Shown in pieces: positions 1-7,053 of a DNA stretch of 13,304 bases. The translations under genes and the position numbers were made by a program. The DNA is taken from assembly GCA_050258415.1 (NCBI GenBank), contig JBLMYS010000271.1, positions 1 to 13,304 on the forward strand, written 5' to 3'. The DNA comes from JAAXKN01 sp050258415 (GTDB lineage Bacteria; Bacteroidota; Ignavibacteria; Ignavibacteriales; SURF-24). Positions within the stretch are counted from its first letter, which is position 1. The number at the start of each line of letters is the position of its first letter. Under the pieces are notes generated by a model. The model searched no databases. It was not told the DNA's origin and worked only from the letters and a program-made list of their open reading frames with translations.

Positions 1-966
1 ATGCTTACAAATGTCTGGGAGACTGAAATTGACGGCAGCTGGATAATAATTGACAGGTATACAAATACCTATGATGCCGCAGGCAATCTGGCCGTTTCTC
101 TTTATGAAAAAATGGAATTTATTACCACTACCATGACTAACAACTCCAGAACTACTTTTACTTATGACGCTAAAGGCAACATGCTCACAGAACTGGGAGA
201 AACCTGGCAGAACGGCGCCTGGCAGAATAGCTACAGGGAAACTTATACTTATGATGGCAAGAATAACATGACCGGCTATCTGTCGGAAACGTGGAAAGGC
301 GGTGCCTGGGAAAACTTAAAAAAAGGGACACATGGTTATAACAGCAATAATAACCTGCTAACCAGTATTTGGGAAGATTTCCTGAATGGCGCATGGGTAA
401 AAAGCTTCAAAATTTCATATACATATTATAACACTAACGGCAGCATTCTGAATGAACTTACTGAGCAGTGGTTGAATGGCACCTGGGGCAACTACAGCAA
501 GCGTGTTTATTCCTACGACTCACACGGGAATGCCGTAAAGGGAGAATCCTTCGCGTACACTGGAGCCTCCACCTGGGCTCCACAGTCAAATAACCTGGCA
601 ATTCAATATAACAACGCTGATGATATTCTGAATGTTTCGGGTTCAAGTGTAGTTGTCACCTATACCGGAATTTCAGGTGTTGAGGACATTGCGATAACAG
701 CAAGGAAATATGATTTAGCCCAGAACTATCCAAACCCTTTCAACCCGTCAACAACAATAAGCTATTCCCTTAAGAAAGAGGGGAACGTAAAACTCACGGT
801 TTATGATGCCCTGGGGAAAATAGTAGCCGTTGTTGTAGATGAATTCAAGCCCGCAGGAAGCTACAGCGCTAAATTTGACGCTAGGAGCCTCCCAAGCGGA
901 ATCTACATCTACCGCCTTGAGGCAGGGGAGTTTAGTGCAGCTAAAAAGTTCATTTTGATGAAGTAA
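1..966 (+). CDS. Secreted YD/W-repeat protein with T9SS sorting domain (5'-truncated by window edge)
   Basis: This is the C-terminal 321 residues of a probable surface or secreted protein. The open frame runs to the left edge. There is no signal peptide, and its paralogue at 2425 is 473 residues with one, so the Met at position 1 is almost certainly internal. Residues ~1-215 are tandem ~29-residue repeats, about six plus a partial one, with the pattern [TS]YDxxGNxLxxxxExWxNGxWxN. Residues ~239-321 are a type IX secretion C-terminal sorting domain: PNPFNPSTTI, then VYDALGK, AGSYSAKF, SGIYIYRLEAGEF and a terminal FILMK. In that family the domain directs passage across the outer membrane and surface attachment or release. 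The repeats recall RHS/YD repeats but are longer and carry paired tryptophans; no toxin or enzyme domain is visible. The role is unknown, with adhesion or surface coating a guess. The export route is well supported. Confidence 0.85.
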   Translation: MLTNVWETEIDGSWIIIDRYTNTYDAAGNLAVSLYEKMEFITTTMTNNSRTTFTYDAKGNMLTELGETWQNGAWQNSYRETYTYDGKNNMTGYLSETWKGGAWENLKKGTHGYNSNNNLLTSIWEDFLNGAWVKSFKISYTYYNTNGSILNELTEQWLNGTWGNYSKRVYSYDSHGNAVKGESFAYTGASTWAPQSNNLAIQYNNADDILNVSGSSVVVTYTGISGVEDIAITARKYDLAQNYPNPFNPSTTISYSLKKEGNVKLTVYDALGKIVAVVVDEFKPAGSYSAKFDARSLPSGIYIYRLEAGEFSAAKKFILMK

Positions 967-995
967 AAAGCTCAGCTTTGAAAGTTTCATTCTGT

Positions 996-1034
996 GTGGC
1001 CGGGCCCCGGGCATCCTAAGCCTCTCCCGGCCAC
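996..1034 (+). terminator. GC-rich hairpin after the repeat-protein gene, probable terminator
   Basis: A perfect 9-bp stem, GTGGCCGGG (996-1004) with CCCGGCCAC (1026-1034), starts 30 bases after the stop at 966. The loop contains the GC palindrome CCCCGGG. A T-rich stretch (TTTGTATTTTT) follows about six bases later, so termination is likely but the U-tract is not ideally placed. Confidence 0.5.
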
Positions 1035-1173
1035 CTCATTTGTATTTTTACCTCTAAAATTGCATCCCGCAAGCACCAAAATAATCCAAAAATTAGAAAA
1101 GAAGCCTCCGGACTATTAACAAAATTTCTTCTTTCTCGATAATAGCCAAATACTTATAATTTTTTGGAAAGAT

Positions 1174-2223
1174 ATGAAAAAACTGTACTCTTTTATATTT
1201 ATTTCGTTGTTGTCTTTAACTACCATAAACTTTGCCCAGGATAAGACACCAGACTTTATGCCTAAGTTTTCCGGTGACGCCAGGACATGGCTTGATGAGG
1301 ACCTCACAAAACATCAGGGTAACTTTATGGTAAAAAGTGTCAGGCTTCTGATCTCCGGCAATGCCAGCGAGATTGTCAGCTATAAATTCCTCTTTGACCT
1401 GGCCGCGCTTGCCAGAACCGCGACCAAAAATGATACTCTGGCAGGAAAAAGATTCCTGACCGATGCCTCCACAGACCTGGGGATACTTAATGATGCTTAT
1501 ATTTCCATTAAACCTGTCTCCAGTTTTTCCTTATCTTTAGGACAAATAAAAGTTCCATTCAGTACGGACAATCTAATCTCATCCAACAGCATTCCGTTTT
1601 CAAACCGCCCGCTGCTTGTTTCAAAAGTAAGCCCCGACCTCTATGATATCGGCTTCATGGCTTCTTACAGTATGCCGTTTTCACTTCCCGTAAACATAGA
1701 TGCGGCCGTCTTTGACGGCAATGGGCAGAATAAATCAGAAACAGATAAAACTAATAATTATGCTTTCCGCGCGGTTGTTATGCCTGTTGAAGGTTTTAAT
1801 TTATCGGGTAACTATGCCGGCGGGGTTCTCTCGGGCAATAAAGTACACATGTTCGACTTCGGTGCGGGCTATAAATACGCAGGACTTACTTTGGCGTGCG
1901 AATATGCTAAGAGGAATACCAAACTTTCCAGCTCTGATTACGCATCCAATACCTATTTCGGCTATGCGGTATACGACTTCCCTGTAAGCAGCAGCCTGGT
2001 CAAATTTATAAGCCCTGCCGTAAGGTATGAGTATCTTGAACCCGGCACACAGAAGTCAGGCAATGAGTTCAGCAGGTTAACTGCGGGGCTTACATTAAGC
2101 TTTGCAAAGCTGACATTTGCCCACTGCAGGCTGAACTATGAAAAATTCATCTATAAAAATGAATATAAAGCCGCCGATAAGAACTCAGACAGGCTTATAC
2201 TGGAGTTCCAGATAAGATATTAA
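1174..2223 (+). CDS. Porin-like outer-membrane beta-barrel protein (phosphate-selective porin O/P type)
   Basis: This 349-residue protein has a signal peptide at residues 1-21 (MKK, hydrophobic core, NFA before QD). The mature chain has alternating hydrophobic strands, many Tyr/Phe/Ser residues, and ends LEFQIRY, with a C-terminal aromatic residue as expected for BAM-inserted barrels. The region around residues 100-150 (LNDAYISIKP, LGQIKVPFS, SNRPLLVSKVSPD, YDIGFMASY) follows the usual order of the O/P porin family, where G-x-x-K-x-P-F-S precedes a description of the barrel wall. It probably forms a diffusion channel in the outer membrane; the substrate cannot be read from sequence. The start is supported by GGAAAG at 1166-1171 just upstream of ATG. 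It lies between two paralogous repeat-protein genes and has its own terminator at 2269, so it is probably transcribed alone. Confidence 0.72.
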   Translation: MKKLYSFIFISLLSLTTINFAQDKTPDFMPKFSGDARTWLDEDLTKHQGNFMVKSVRLLISGNASEIVSYKFLFDLAALARTATKNDTLAGKRFLTDASTDLGILNDAYISIKPVSSFSLSLGQIKVPFSTDNLISSNSIPFSNRPLLVSKVSPDLYDIGFMASYSMPFSLPVNIDAAVFDGNGQNKSETDKTNNYAFRAVVMPVEGFNLSGNYAGGVLSGNKVHMFDFGAGYKYAGLTLACEYAKRNTKLSSSDYASNTYFGYAVYDFPVSSSLVKFISPAVRYEYLEPGTQKSGNEFSRLTAGLTLSFAKLTFAHCRLNYEKFIYKNEYKAADKNSDRLILEFQIRY

Positions 2224-2268
2224 CCGTCCACCTGAAGATTCTTACTGTTTTTGAATTTTCGGCAAATT

Positions 2269-2304
2269 AAAAGCCCGGGTCTGCTTGCAAATCCGGGCTT
2301 TTTT
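2269..2304 (+). terminator. Rho-independent terminator after the porin gene
   Basis: AAAAGCCCGG (2269-2278) pairs perfectly with CCGGGCTTTT (2293-2302) around a 14-base loop and runs straight into TTTTTT. It lies 46 bases after the porin stop. The CCCGG arm is shared with the hairpins at 3926 and 6267. Confidence 0.88.
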
Positions 2305-2424
2305 GCATCATACGGATTTAACTTATCCATAATAGTTGAAATTGTTAGTAATTTAATTTATTATTTTTTGTGAAGTTAATAAAGTTCTCTGTTACAGTAA
2401 ACCATAATTAAACCGGAGAAAAAG

Positions 2425-3846
2425 ATGAAAAAGCTTCTGCTGCCAATTTTTTTACTTGCCGTAGTTTCTTTCCAGTCGTACCCCCAGAATCTCATTCAGG
2501 AAAAGAACGGGCTTTCAGGCTCGCGTAAATACTTTGAACAGCTTCTGCTTCCTGCACAAAGCGCTATACAGGGCAATAACCTTCCCGCCGGAATAATAAG
2601 CAAAAAAATATATAAGAGCATGGATATAAAAGGCACCGGCTACAGGCCTGTCAGGGTTATTTCCGATACTTCGCACAAGGAAACCTATTCTTATGACGCC
2701 AGCGGCAACCTGAGCGCTATTCTTATTGAAAACCTGGTTAACGGCGCCTGGGAGGCCTGGTCACGCTATACCTTTACATACAACAGTAACGGCAATACAC
2801 TGACTGCCCACACGGAGACGTATATCCAGGGAATGGTCAAAGATACATATGATGCAAATTATACTTATGACGCAAAAGGGAACTTGCTTACCATTACTTC
2901 TATAAGTAAAATGTATGGCGTTTTTCAGAGCGGTATGAGAGCTTTTTATACATATGATTCTAACGGCAGACTTGCAACTCTGCTCTATGAAAACGCAAAA
3001 ACCGAAGACAAATGGGAAAATGATACAAGATTCACATACACTTACGATGCCAAAGGAAATGTGCTTATGGAATTGGCGGAAGACTGGCAGGATGGCACCT
3101 GGAAAAACAGCCTGAAAGTTACCTATAGTTTTGATGCTAATGGAAACGTAACCCAAACCCAGGGGGAAGTCTGGAAGGATAGCCTGTGGGTAAAAGGCAG
3201 CTCAAATACATATACATATAATGAAAAAGGACAACTGCTTACCTTCCAGATGGAATCATGGGATGGCGTGAGACTTCTAATGAAAAACAGATGGACATAC
3301 AGCTATGACATAAACGGAAATATGGCTTCCAGTATCATTGAACAGTGGCTTAATAACAACTGGGCTAACTACAGGAAAGGCGTCTTTACCTACGACAACC
3401 ACGGTAATGCGGTAAAAGGGGAATCTTTTGAGTGGAGTGCCGACGGTAAATGGATCCCCTATAATGGGGGCATTTCAATGAGTTACAATTACGGGAAAGA
3501 TCACATTGAAGCCATAGGCACGGTTGTAGTTGTAGAATATGCGGCCCAGACTGCCGGAATAGTAGACAATCAAACCTCTCTTACCGACTACAGTCTGGCT
3601 CAGAACTATCCAAACCCTTTCAACCCGTCAACAACAATAAGCTATTCCCTTAAGAAAGAGGGGAACGTAAAGCTCACGGTTTATGATGCCCTGGGGAAAA
3701 TAGTAGCCGTTGTTGTAGATGAATTCAAGCCCGCAGGAAGCTATTCAGCCAAGTTTGAGGCTCAAAGCCTCCCCAGCGGAATCTACATCTACCGCCTTGA
3801 GGCAGGGGAGTTCATTTCGGCAAGAAAATTCATTTTGATGAAGTAA
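2425..3846 (+). CDS. Secreted YD/W-repeat protein with T9SS sorting domain (full length)
   Basis: This 473-residue protein is an intact paralogue of the gene at 1-966. It opens with a Sec signal peptide (MKKLLLPIFLLAVVSF; cleavage near residue 20 is uncertain because no clean AxA is present). After a ~70-residue spacer come about nine tandem repeats of ~29 residues (residues ~85-370), pattern TYDxxGNxLxxxxExWxxGxWxN. Middle copies are more degenerate than the last four. Residues ~391-473 form the T9SS C-terminal sorting domain (LAQNYPNPFNPSTTI to FILMK). The product is therefore probably exported by Sec and then T9SS and displayed on or released from the cell. GGAGAA at 2414-2419 sits at good spacing from the ATG. 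No catalytic motif is visible. DNA of the sorting domain is almost identical to that of the upstream paralogue, while the repeats have diverged. Confidence 0.88.
   Translation: MKKLLLPIFLLAVVSFQSYPQNLIQEKNGLSGSRKYFEQLLLPAQSAIQGNNLPAGIISKKIYKSMDIKGTGYRPVRVISDTSHKETYSYDASGNLSAILIENLVNGAWEAWSRYTFTYNSNGNTLTAHTETYIQGMVKDTYDANYTYDAKGNLLTITSISKMYGVFQSGMRAFYTYDSNGRLATLLYENAKTEDKWENDTRFTYTYDAKGNVLMELAEDWQDGTWKNSLKVTYSFDANGNVTQTQGEVWKDSLWVKGSSNTYTYNEKGQLLTFQMESWDGVRLLMKNRWTYSYDINGNMASSIIEQWLNNNWANYRKGVFTYDNHGNAVKGESFEWSADGKWIPYNGGISMSYNYGKDHIEAIGTVVVVEYAAQTAGIVDNQTSLTDYSLAQNYPNPFNPSTTISYSLKKEGNVKLTVYDALGKIVAVVVDEFKPAGSYSAKFEAQSLPSGIYIYRLEAGEFISARKFILMK
3601..3743 (+). repeat. Near-identical DNA copy of 721-863 (sorting-domain segment)
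   Basis: Positions 3601-3743 match 721-863 with one difference in 143 bases (A792 versus G3672), at a fixed offset of 2880. A second conserved block, 892-932 against 3772-3812, follows a more diverged stretch. Upstream of about 718/3598 the two genes are clearly diverged, so the identity begins abruptly at the start of the sorting domain. Confidence 0.93.
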
Positions 3847-3925
3847 ACCAGGAAGGAATTAAAAATTAAAAATTAAAAATTAAAAATTAAAAATTAAAAA
3901 TTAAAAAGTAGGAAGTAGGAAGTAT
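3847..3925 (+). repeat. Heptamer array (TTAAAAA)x7 with shared flanks
   Basis: Seven perfect tandem copies of TTAAAAA occupy 3859-3907. They are preceded by ACCAGGAA (3847-3854) and followed by a purine run with repeated GGAAGTA. The array begins 13 bases after the stop codon at 3846 and ends just before the terminator. A second, shorter copy with the same left flank lies at 12063-12125. Confidence 0.92.
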
Positions 3926-3959
3926 AAGCCCGGAGCTTTATTTGAGCCCGGGCTTTTTT
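3926..3959 (+). terminator. Rho-independent terminator after the second repeat-protein gene
   Basis: AAGCCCGG (3926-3933) pairs with CCGGGCTT (3948-3955), with possible extra GC pairs inside the loop, and continues into a six-T run. Its sequence is almost the same as the hairpin at 6267-6298. Confidence 0.87.
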
Positions 3960-4008
3960 GTTGCGTTTGAATCCAGAGAATTTTAGATTATTACACCCTT
4001 AATTTTTT

Positions 4009-4013
4009 GAAGG
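4009..4013 (+). promoter_or_regulatory. Ribosome binding site that fixes the kinase start at 4023
   Basis: GAAGG at 4009-4013 is nine bases before the ATG at 4023. It directly abuts the alternative in-frame TTG at 4014, which is too close to be used. The ATG start is therefore preferred. Confidence 0.65.
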
Positions 4014-4022
4014 TTGCATCCG

Positions 4023-6248
4023 ATGAGAAATAATTCTTCCCCGGGTTTTCAGAAAAGAAGTAAAGAACTGGAAATGCTGTTTGAGAACAGTTTTGATGCT
4101 CTTCTTCTTACCGGCATGGATGGTAAAATCTACAGGGCTAACTCAGCTGCCGAGGAGCTCTTTGGCTATTCAGCTGAAGAATTATGCCAGCTGGGCCGCA
4201 TGGGACTGGCAGATATGACTGATCCTGCCTGGCCGAAAGCAATTGAGGAAAGAAACACGACGGGGAAATTTATAGGCGTCCTCAGATGCAGGAAAAAAGA
4301 TGGTACTCAGTTTTACTGCGAAGTGGCCAGCAGGACTTTTAAGTCGGGTGACGGCTCCCTCATGACCAGCACTTCTGTCAGGGATGTAACAAGCCGCATT
4401 GAATCTGAAGAGGAACTTCGTGCCGCACATAAACAGATGCAGGACATTATCGATGGATCTCCGGCTATTATTTTCGCCAAGAACCTTCAGGGGCGATTCA
4501 TTCTCGCAAACAAAAAATTGGAAGAACTCTTCGGCATGACAAATGAAGAAATCAAAGGAAAGACAGACTTTGATTTTCTTCCACAAAAATGGGCCGAATA
4601 CTTCCGGGCTCAGGACAGTGAGGCCGCTAAATCGCGAAAGAGTATTGAGATAATTGAAGAATCAGACTTCCCGGATGGAGTTAATCATTACTATTACCTC
4701 AATAAATTCCCCCTGCTGGATGAAAATGCCCGCCCTTATGCTATTTGCGGCATTGCTACGGATATCACCGAACAGATGGATGCAGAAGATGTAATCAGGC
4801 GCGAAAGGGAACTCTTTGAAGGCATTTTCAACTCCATTCCCGTAATGGTTACAACTTACGACCCGAAACTTAAAACCTTCAGGTTAAACAAGGAACTCAA
4901 GAGTCATCTGGGCTGGACGGAAGAGGACACGCTGGACGGAAACTTTATGGAGAAAGTTTATCCCGATCCCATCCTGAGAAAAGAAGTCTCTGATTTCATG
5001 AAGTCACTTGAACCAGGATGGCGGGAATTCCTGGTAACAGCCAAAGATGGCAGCCGGTTTGAAAGCTCCTGGTCCAATGTATGGCTAACTGATAATACCC
5101 ATATCGGCATCGGCCTCGATATCAGCAGAAACAAGGAGACGGAAAGGCAGCTTCGTGAAAGCCGCCAGGGATTAATTGAGGCCCAAAGGCTGGCTCATAT
5201 GGGAAGCTTTACTTTTGATGCCTCGACAGGAATGCTTGACTGGATGGACGAGGTGTTTAATATTTTTGAACGTGACCCGGATAAAGGCCACCCCAGTCTT
5301 CAGGACGTTATGAATTATGTCCACCCTGATGACAGGGAATATGTAGATGCCTGCCTGGATGAAGCTCAGAAAGACAAGAAAACACTTTCCATGGAATATC
5401 GTATTGTAACTGATAATGGTAACGTTAAATATCTCCGCTATATAGGAAACCCGATATTCGACAGCAACGGCAATCTTGTAAAACGCTTTGGCACGGTGCT
5501 GGACATTACAGAAAACAAAGAAGCCGAACTGAAACTGAAAACAACACTTGAGAACCTTGAACGTTCCAACCGGGAGCTTGAACAGTTTGCCTACATCGCC
5601 TCGCACGACCTTCAGGAGCCGCTTCGAATGGTCTCCAACTTTGCAAGGCTCCTTGCACAAAGATATCAGGACCATCTGGATGATAATGCCAACGAATTTA
5701 TAGCCTTTATGGTCGAAGGCACCAAAAGAATGCAGAATCTTATAAGCGACCTGCTTCAGTATGCCCGCGTTACAACTAAGGCCCAGCCTTTTGAAGCGAC
5801 CGATATGACCCAGATAATGGATTATGTTACCGCCGACTTAAGGATGGCAATTGATGAAAAAAACGCTTATCTGAATTATGGCAAGCTGCCGGAGATAATG
5901 GCCGATCCGATACAAATGCGGCAGTTAATGCAGAATCTTGTGGCAAATGCAATCAAGTTCAAGGGCAATAAGGACCCTGAGATATCTATTGAGGCCAGGA
6001 GCAATGAAAAAGAATGGGTCTTCTGCGTAAGGGACAACGGAATAGGAATTGCCCCTGAATACCACGATAGAATATTTATCATATTTCAAAGGCTGCATGA
6101 AAGGGAAAAATATGCTGGAACCGGAATAGGCCTCGCCTTATGCAAGAAAATTGTTGAGCGCCATGGCGGAAGAATCTGGGTGGAATCTGAAGAAAGGCAG
6201 GGCGCCGCGTTTTACTTTACTATCCCTTTCGTCTCACTGCAGTTCTAA
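4023..6248 (+). CDS. Soluble sensor histidine kinase with four PAS domains
   Basis: The product is a 741-residue cytoplasmic kinase with no signal peptide or membrane segment. Four PAS domains span residues ~15-125, 137-245, 262-370 and 385-500, the last with a PAC tail (FGTVLDITE). They are followed by a HisKA dimerisation domain (~513-585) with phospho-acceptor His528 in SHDLQEP, and a HATPase_c domain (~630-735). The N-box (QNLVANAIKF, Asn638), G1 (DNGIGI, ~671), F-box region (IFQRL) and G2 (GTGIGLAL, ~700) all look intact, so it should be an active kinase. PAS domains bind small ligands or cofactors; which ones here is unknown. There is no receiver domain and no response regulator next to it, making it an orphan kinase. 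The HisKA/HATPase pair resembles those of phytochrome-like kinases. Terminators on both sides suggest a single-gene transcript. Confidence 0.93.
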   Translation: MRNNSSPGFQKRSKELEMLFENSFDALLLTGMDGKIYRANSAAEELFGYSAEELCQLGRMGLADMTDPAWPKAIEERNTTGKFIGVLRCRKKDGTQFYCEVASRTFKSGDGSLMTSTSVRDVTSRIESEEELRAAHKQMQDIIDGSPAIIFAKNLQGRFILANKKLEELFGMTNEEIKGKTDFDFLPQKWAEYFRAQDSEAAKSRKSIEIIEESDFPDGVNHYYYLNKFPLLDENARPYAICGIATDITEQMDAEDVIRRERELFEGIFNSIPVMVTTYDPKLKTFRLNKELKSHLGWTEEDTLDGNFMEKVYPDPILRKEVSDFMKSLEPGWREFLVTAKDGSRFESSWSNVWLTDNTHIGIGLDISRNKETERQLRESRQGLIEAQRLAHMGSFTFDASTGMLDWMDEVFNIFERDPDKGHPSLQDVMNYVHPDDREYVDACLDEAQKDKKTLSMEYRIVTDNGNVKYLRYIGNPIFDSNGNLVKRFGTVLDITENKEAELKLKTTLENLERSNRELEQFAYIASHDLQEPLRMVSNFARLLAQRYQDHLDDNANEFIAFMVEGTKRMQNLISDLLQYARVTTKAQPFEATDMTQIMDYVTADLRMAIDEKNAYLNYGKLPEIMADPIQMRQLMQNLVANAIKFKGNKDPEISIEARSNEKEWVFCVRDNGIGIAPEYHDRIFIIFQRLHEREKYAGTGIGLALCKKIVERHGGRIWVESEERQGAAFYFTIPFVSLQF

Positions 6249-6266
6249 TTCCCGTCATTTAAATGA

Positions 6267-6298
6267 AAAGCCCGGAGCTTTAGCTTAGCCCGGGCTTT
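6267..6298. terminator. Bidirectional terminator between convergent genes
   Basis: AAAGCCCGG (6267-6275) pairs with CCGGGCTTT (6290-6298). On the plus strand it is followed by ATTTTTA, and on the minus strand by TCATTT after the TTT. It lies between the kinase stop (6248) and the stop of the minus-strand gene (6338) and probably serves both. Confidence 0.82.
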
Positions 6299-6337
6299 AT
6301 TTTTACTTTCAGTTATTCATTGAATTTTATTCAGGCC

Positions 6338-6937
6338 TTAGCGCGTCTGATCGCCTGTATTCTGTTGATCCCCGGAATTCTGCTGCATGCCGGAAGACTG
6401 CTTTACGGTTGAATAAACCTGGTTTTTAACGTCTTTCCACCACTGTTTTTTGATCTGTATATATTTGGCTTTCTGAGCGTCGTTATCCAGGGCATCTATT
6501 ATATCCTTATCAGCCTGTTCATCGGCCTTAGTATAATCCTTCATCAGGTCAGGGCTCGAGTCAATATCTGTGGAAGCAACACCGCCTCTGCTCTGTCCGC
6601 CAGTAACATCCTGATTCCCGGAATTATTCTGTCCGCTGTTACCCTTGTTTTTATCCAGAAAGTCCTGCCGGGCTGAAGCTATATTGCTCCGGTAATCAAG
6701 AAGTATCTGCGTGACCTTGTCGGCCACGCCTGTCGTTGCGCCAAGCTGCTGGGCAAGCCTGCTTGCAAGCTGCTGGGCATCATTGCCGAAGGATGTCATA
6801 TTCTGCGAAGCCTGAGTCTGCCCCTGTGAGCGCGACTGGTCCTGATTACTGTCCTGCGCATAGACATTTATGCTGAACACCACTAAAGCCGTAAGTCCAA
6901 GAATTACTCCGGATATACGATTTTTTATATGATTCAT
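6338..6937 (-). CDS. Small secreted Spy-like protein, paralogue A
   Basis: This 199-residue protein has a signal peptide (residues 1-27, ending VYA before QD) and no lipobox cysteine, so it is probably soluble and periplasmic or secreted. The mature part is helical and Gln/Asn/Ser-rich. A first helical block (LAQQLG ... ILLDYRSNIASARQDFL) is followed by a low-complexity G/N/S linker. A second block reads DLMKDYTKADEQADK, then DNDAQKAKYIQIKKQWW. Both blocks recur in the gene at 10662. The layout recalls Spy/CpxP periplasmic chaperone or metal-stress proteins (a helix resembling LGLTxxQ, then a QKxKY-type helix), but the exact LTxxQ signature is missing, so this is a likeness and not an assignment. 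A strong ribosome binding site (AAAGGAGGG on the minus strand, 6941-6949) suggests high expression. Confidence 0.8.
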   Translation of the reverse strand: MNHIKNRISGVILGLTALVVFSINVYAQDSNQDQSRSQGQTQASQNMTSFGNDAQQLASRLAQQLGATTGVADKVTQILLDYRSNIASARQDFLDKNKGNSGQNNSGNQDVTGGQSRGGVASTDIDSSPDLMKDYTKADEQADKDIIDALDNDAQKAKYIQIKKQWWKDVKNQVYSTVKQSSGMQQNSGDQQNTGDQTR

Positions 6938-7033
6938 TTTCCCTCCTTTATTTTATTTATTCTCCCTTATTTTAATGTACAAATTATTAATTGCAGGTAA
7001 AAGGGGGGAAGTTTTATATACTCATATAAGGGG

Positions 7034-7052
7034 ATCCTTCAACTGGAAGGAT
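7034..7052 (-). terminator. Short hairpin just after the M20 peptidase stop, possible terminator
   Basis: ATCCTTC (7034-7040) pairs with GAAGGAT (7046-7052) immediately downstream of the minus-strand stop at 7054. An alternative GGGAT/ATCCC pairing (7031-7035 with 7056-7060) competes with it. There is no proper U-tract on the minus strand, so termination is uncertain. Confidence 0.3.
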
Positions 7053-7053
7053 T

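Noticed and set aside
1..3. ATG at the first base as the true start of the first gene
   Set aside because: The frame is open to the window edge, there is no signal peptide, and the paralogue has about 150 more N-terminal residues with one.
2425..3846. YD-like repeats as an RHS polymorphic toxin
   Set aside because: There is no RHS core, no C-terminal toxin domain and no immunity gene; the C-terminus is a T9SS sorting domain.
3859..3907. Heptamer array as a replication origin or iteron set
   Set aside because: Units are only seven bases of AT-only sequence, and no replication initiator gene or DnaA-box cluster was seen nearby.
4014..4022. TTG at 4014 as start of the four-PAS kinase
   Set aside because: The ribosome binding site GAAGG ends at 4013 with no spacing; ATG at 4023 has normal spacing.
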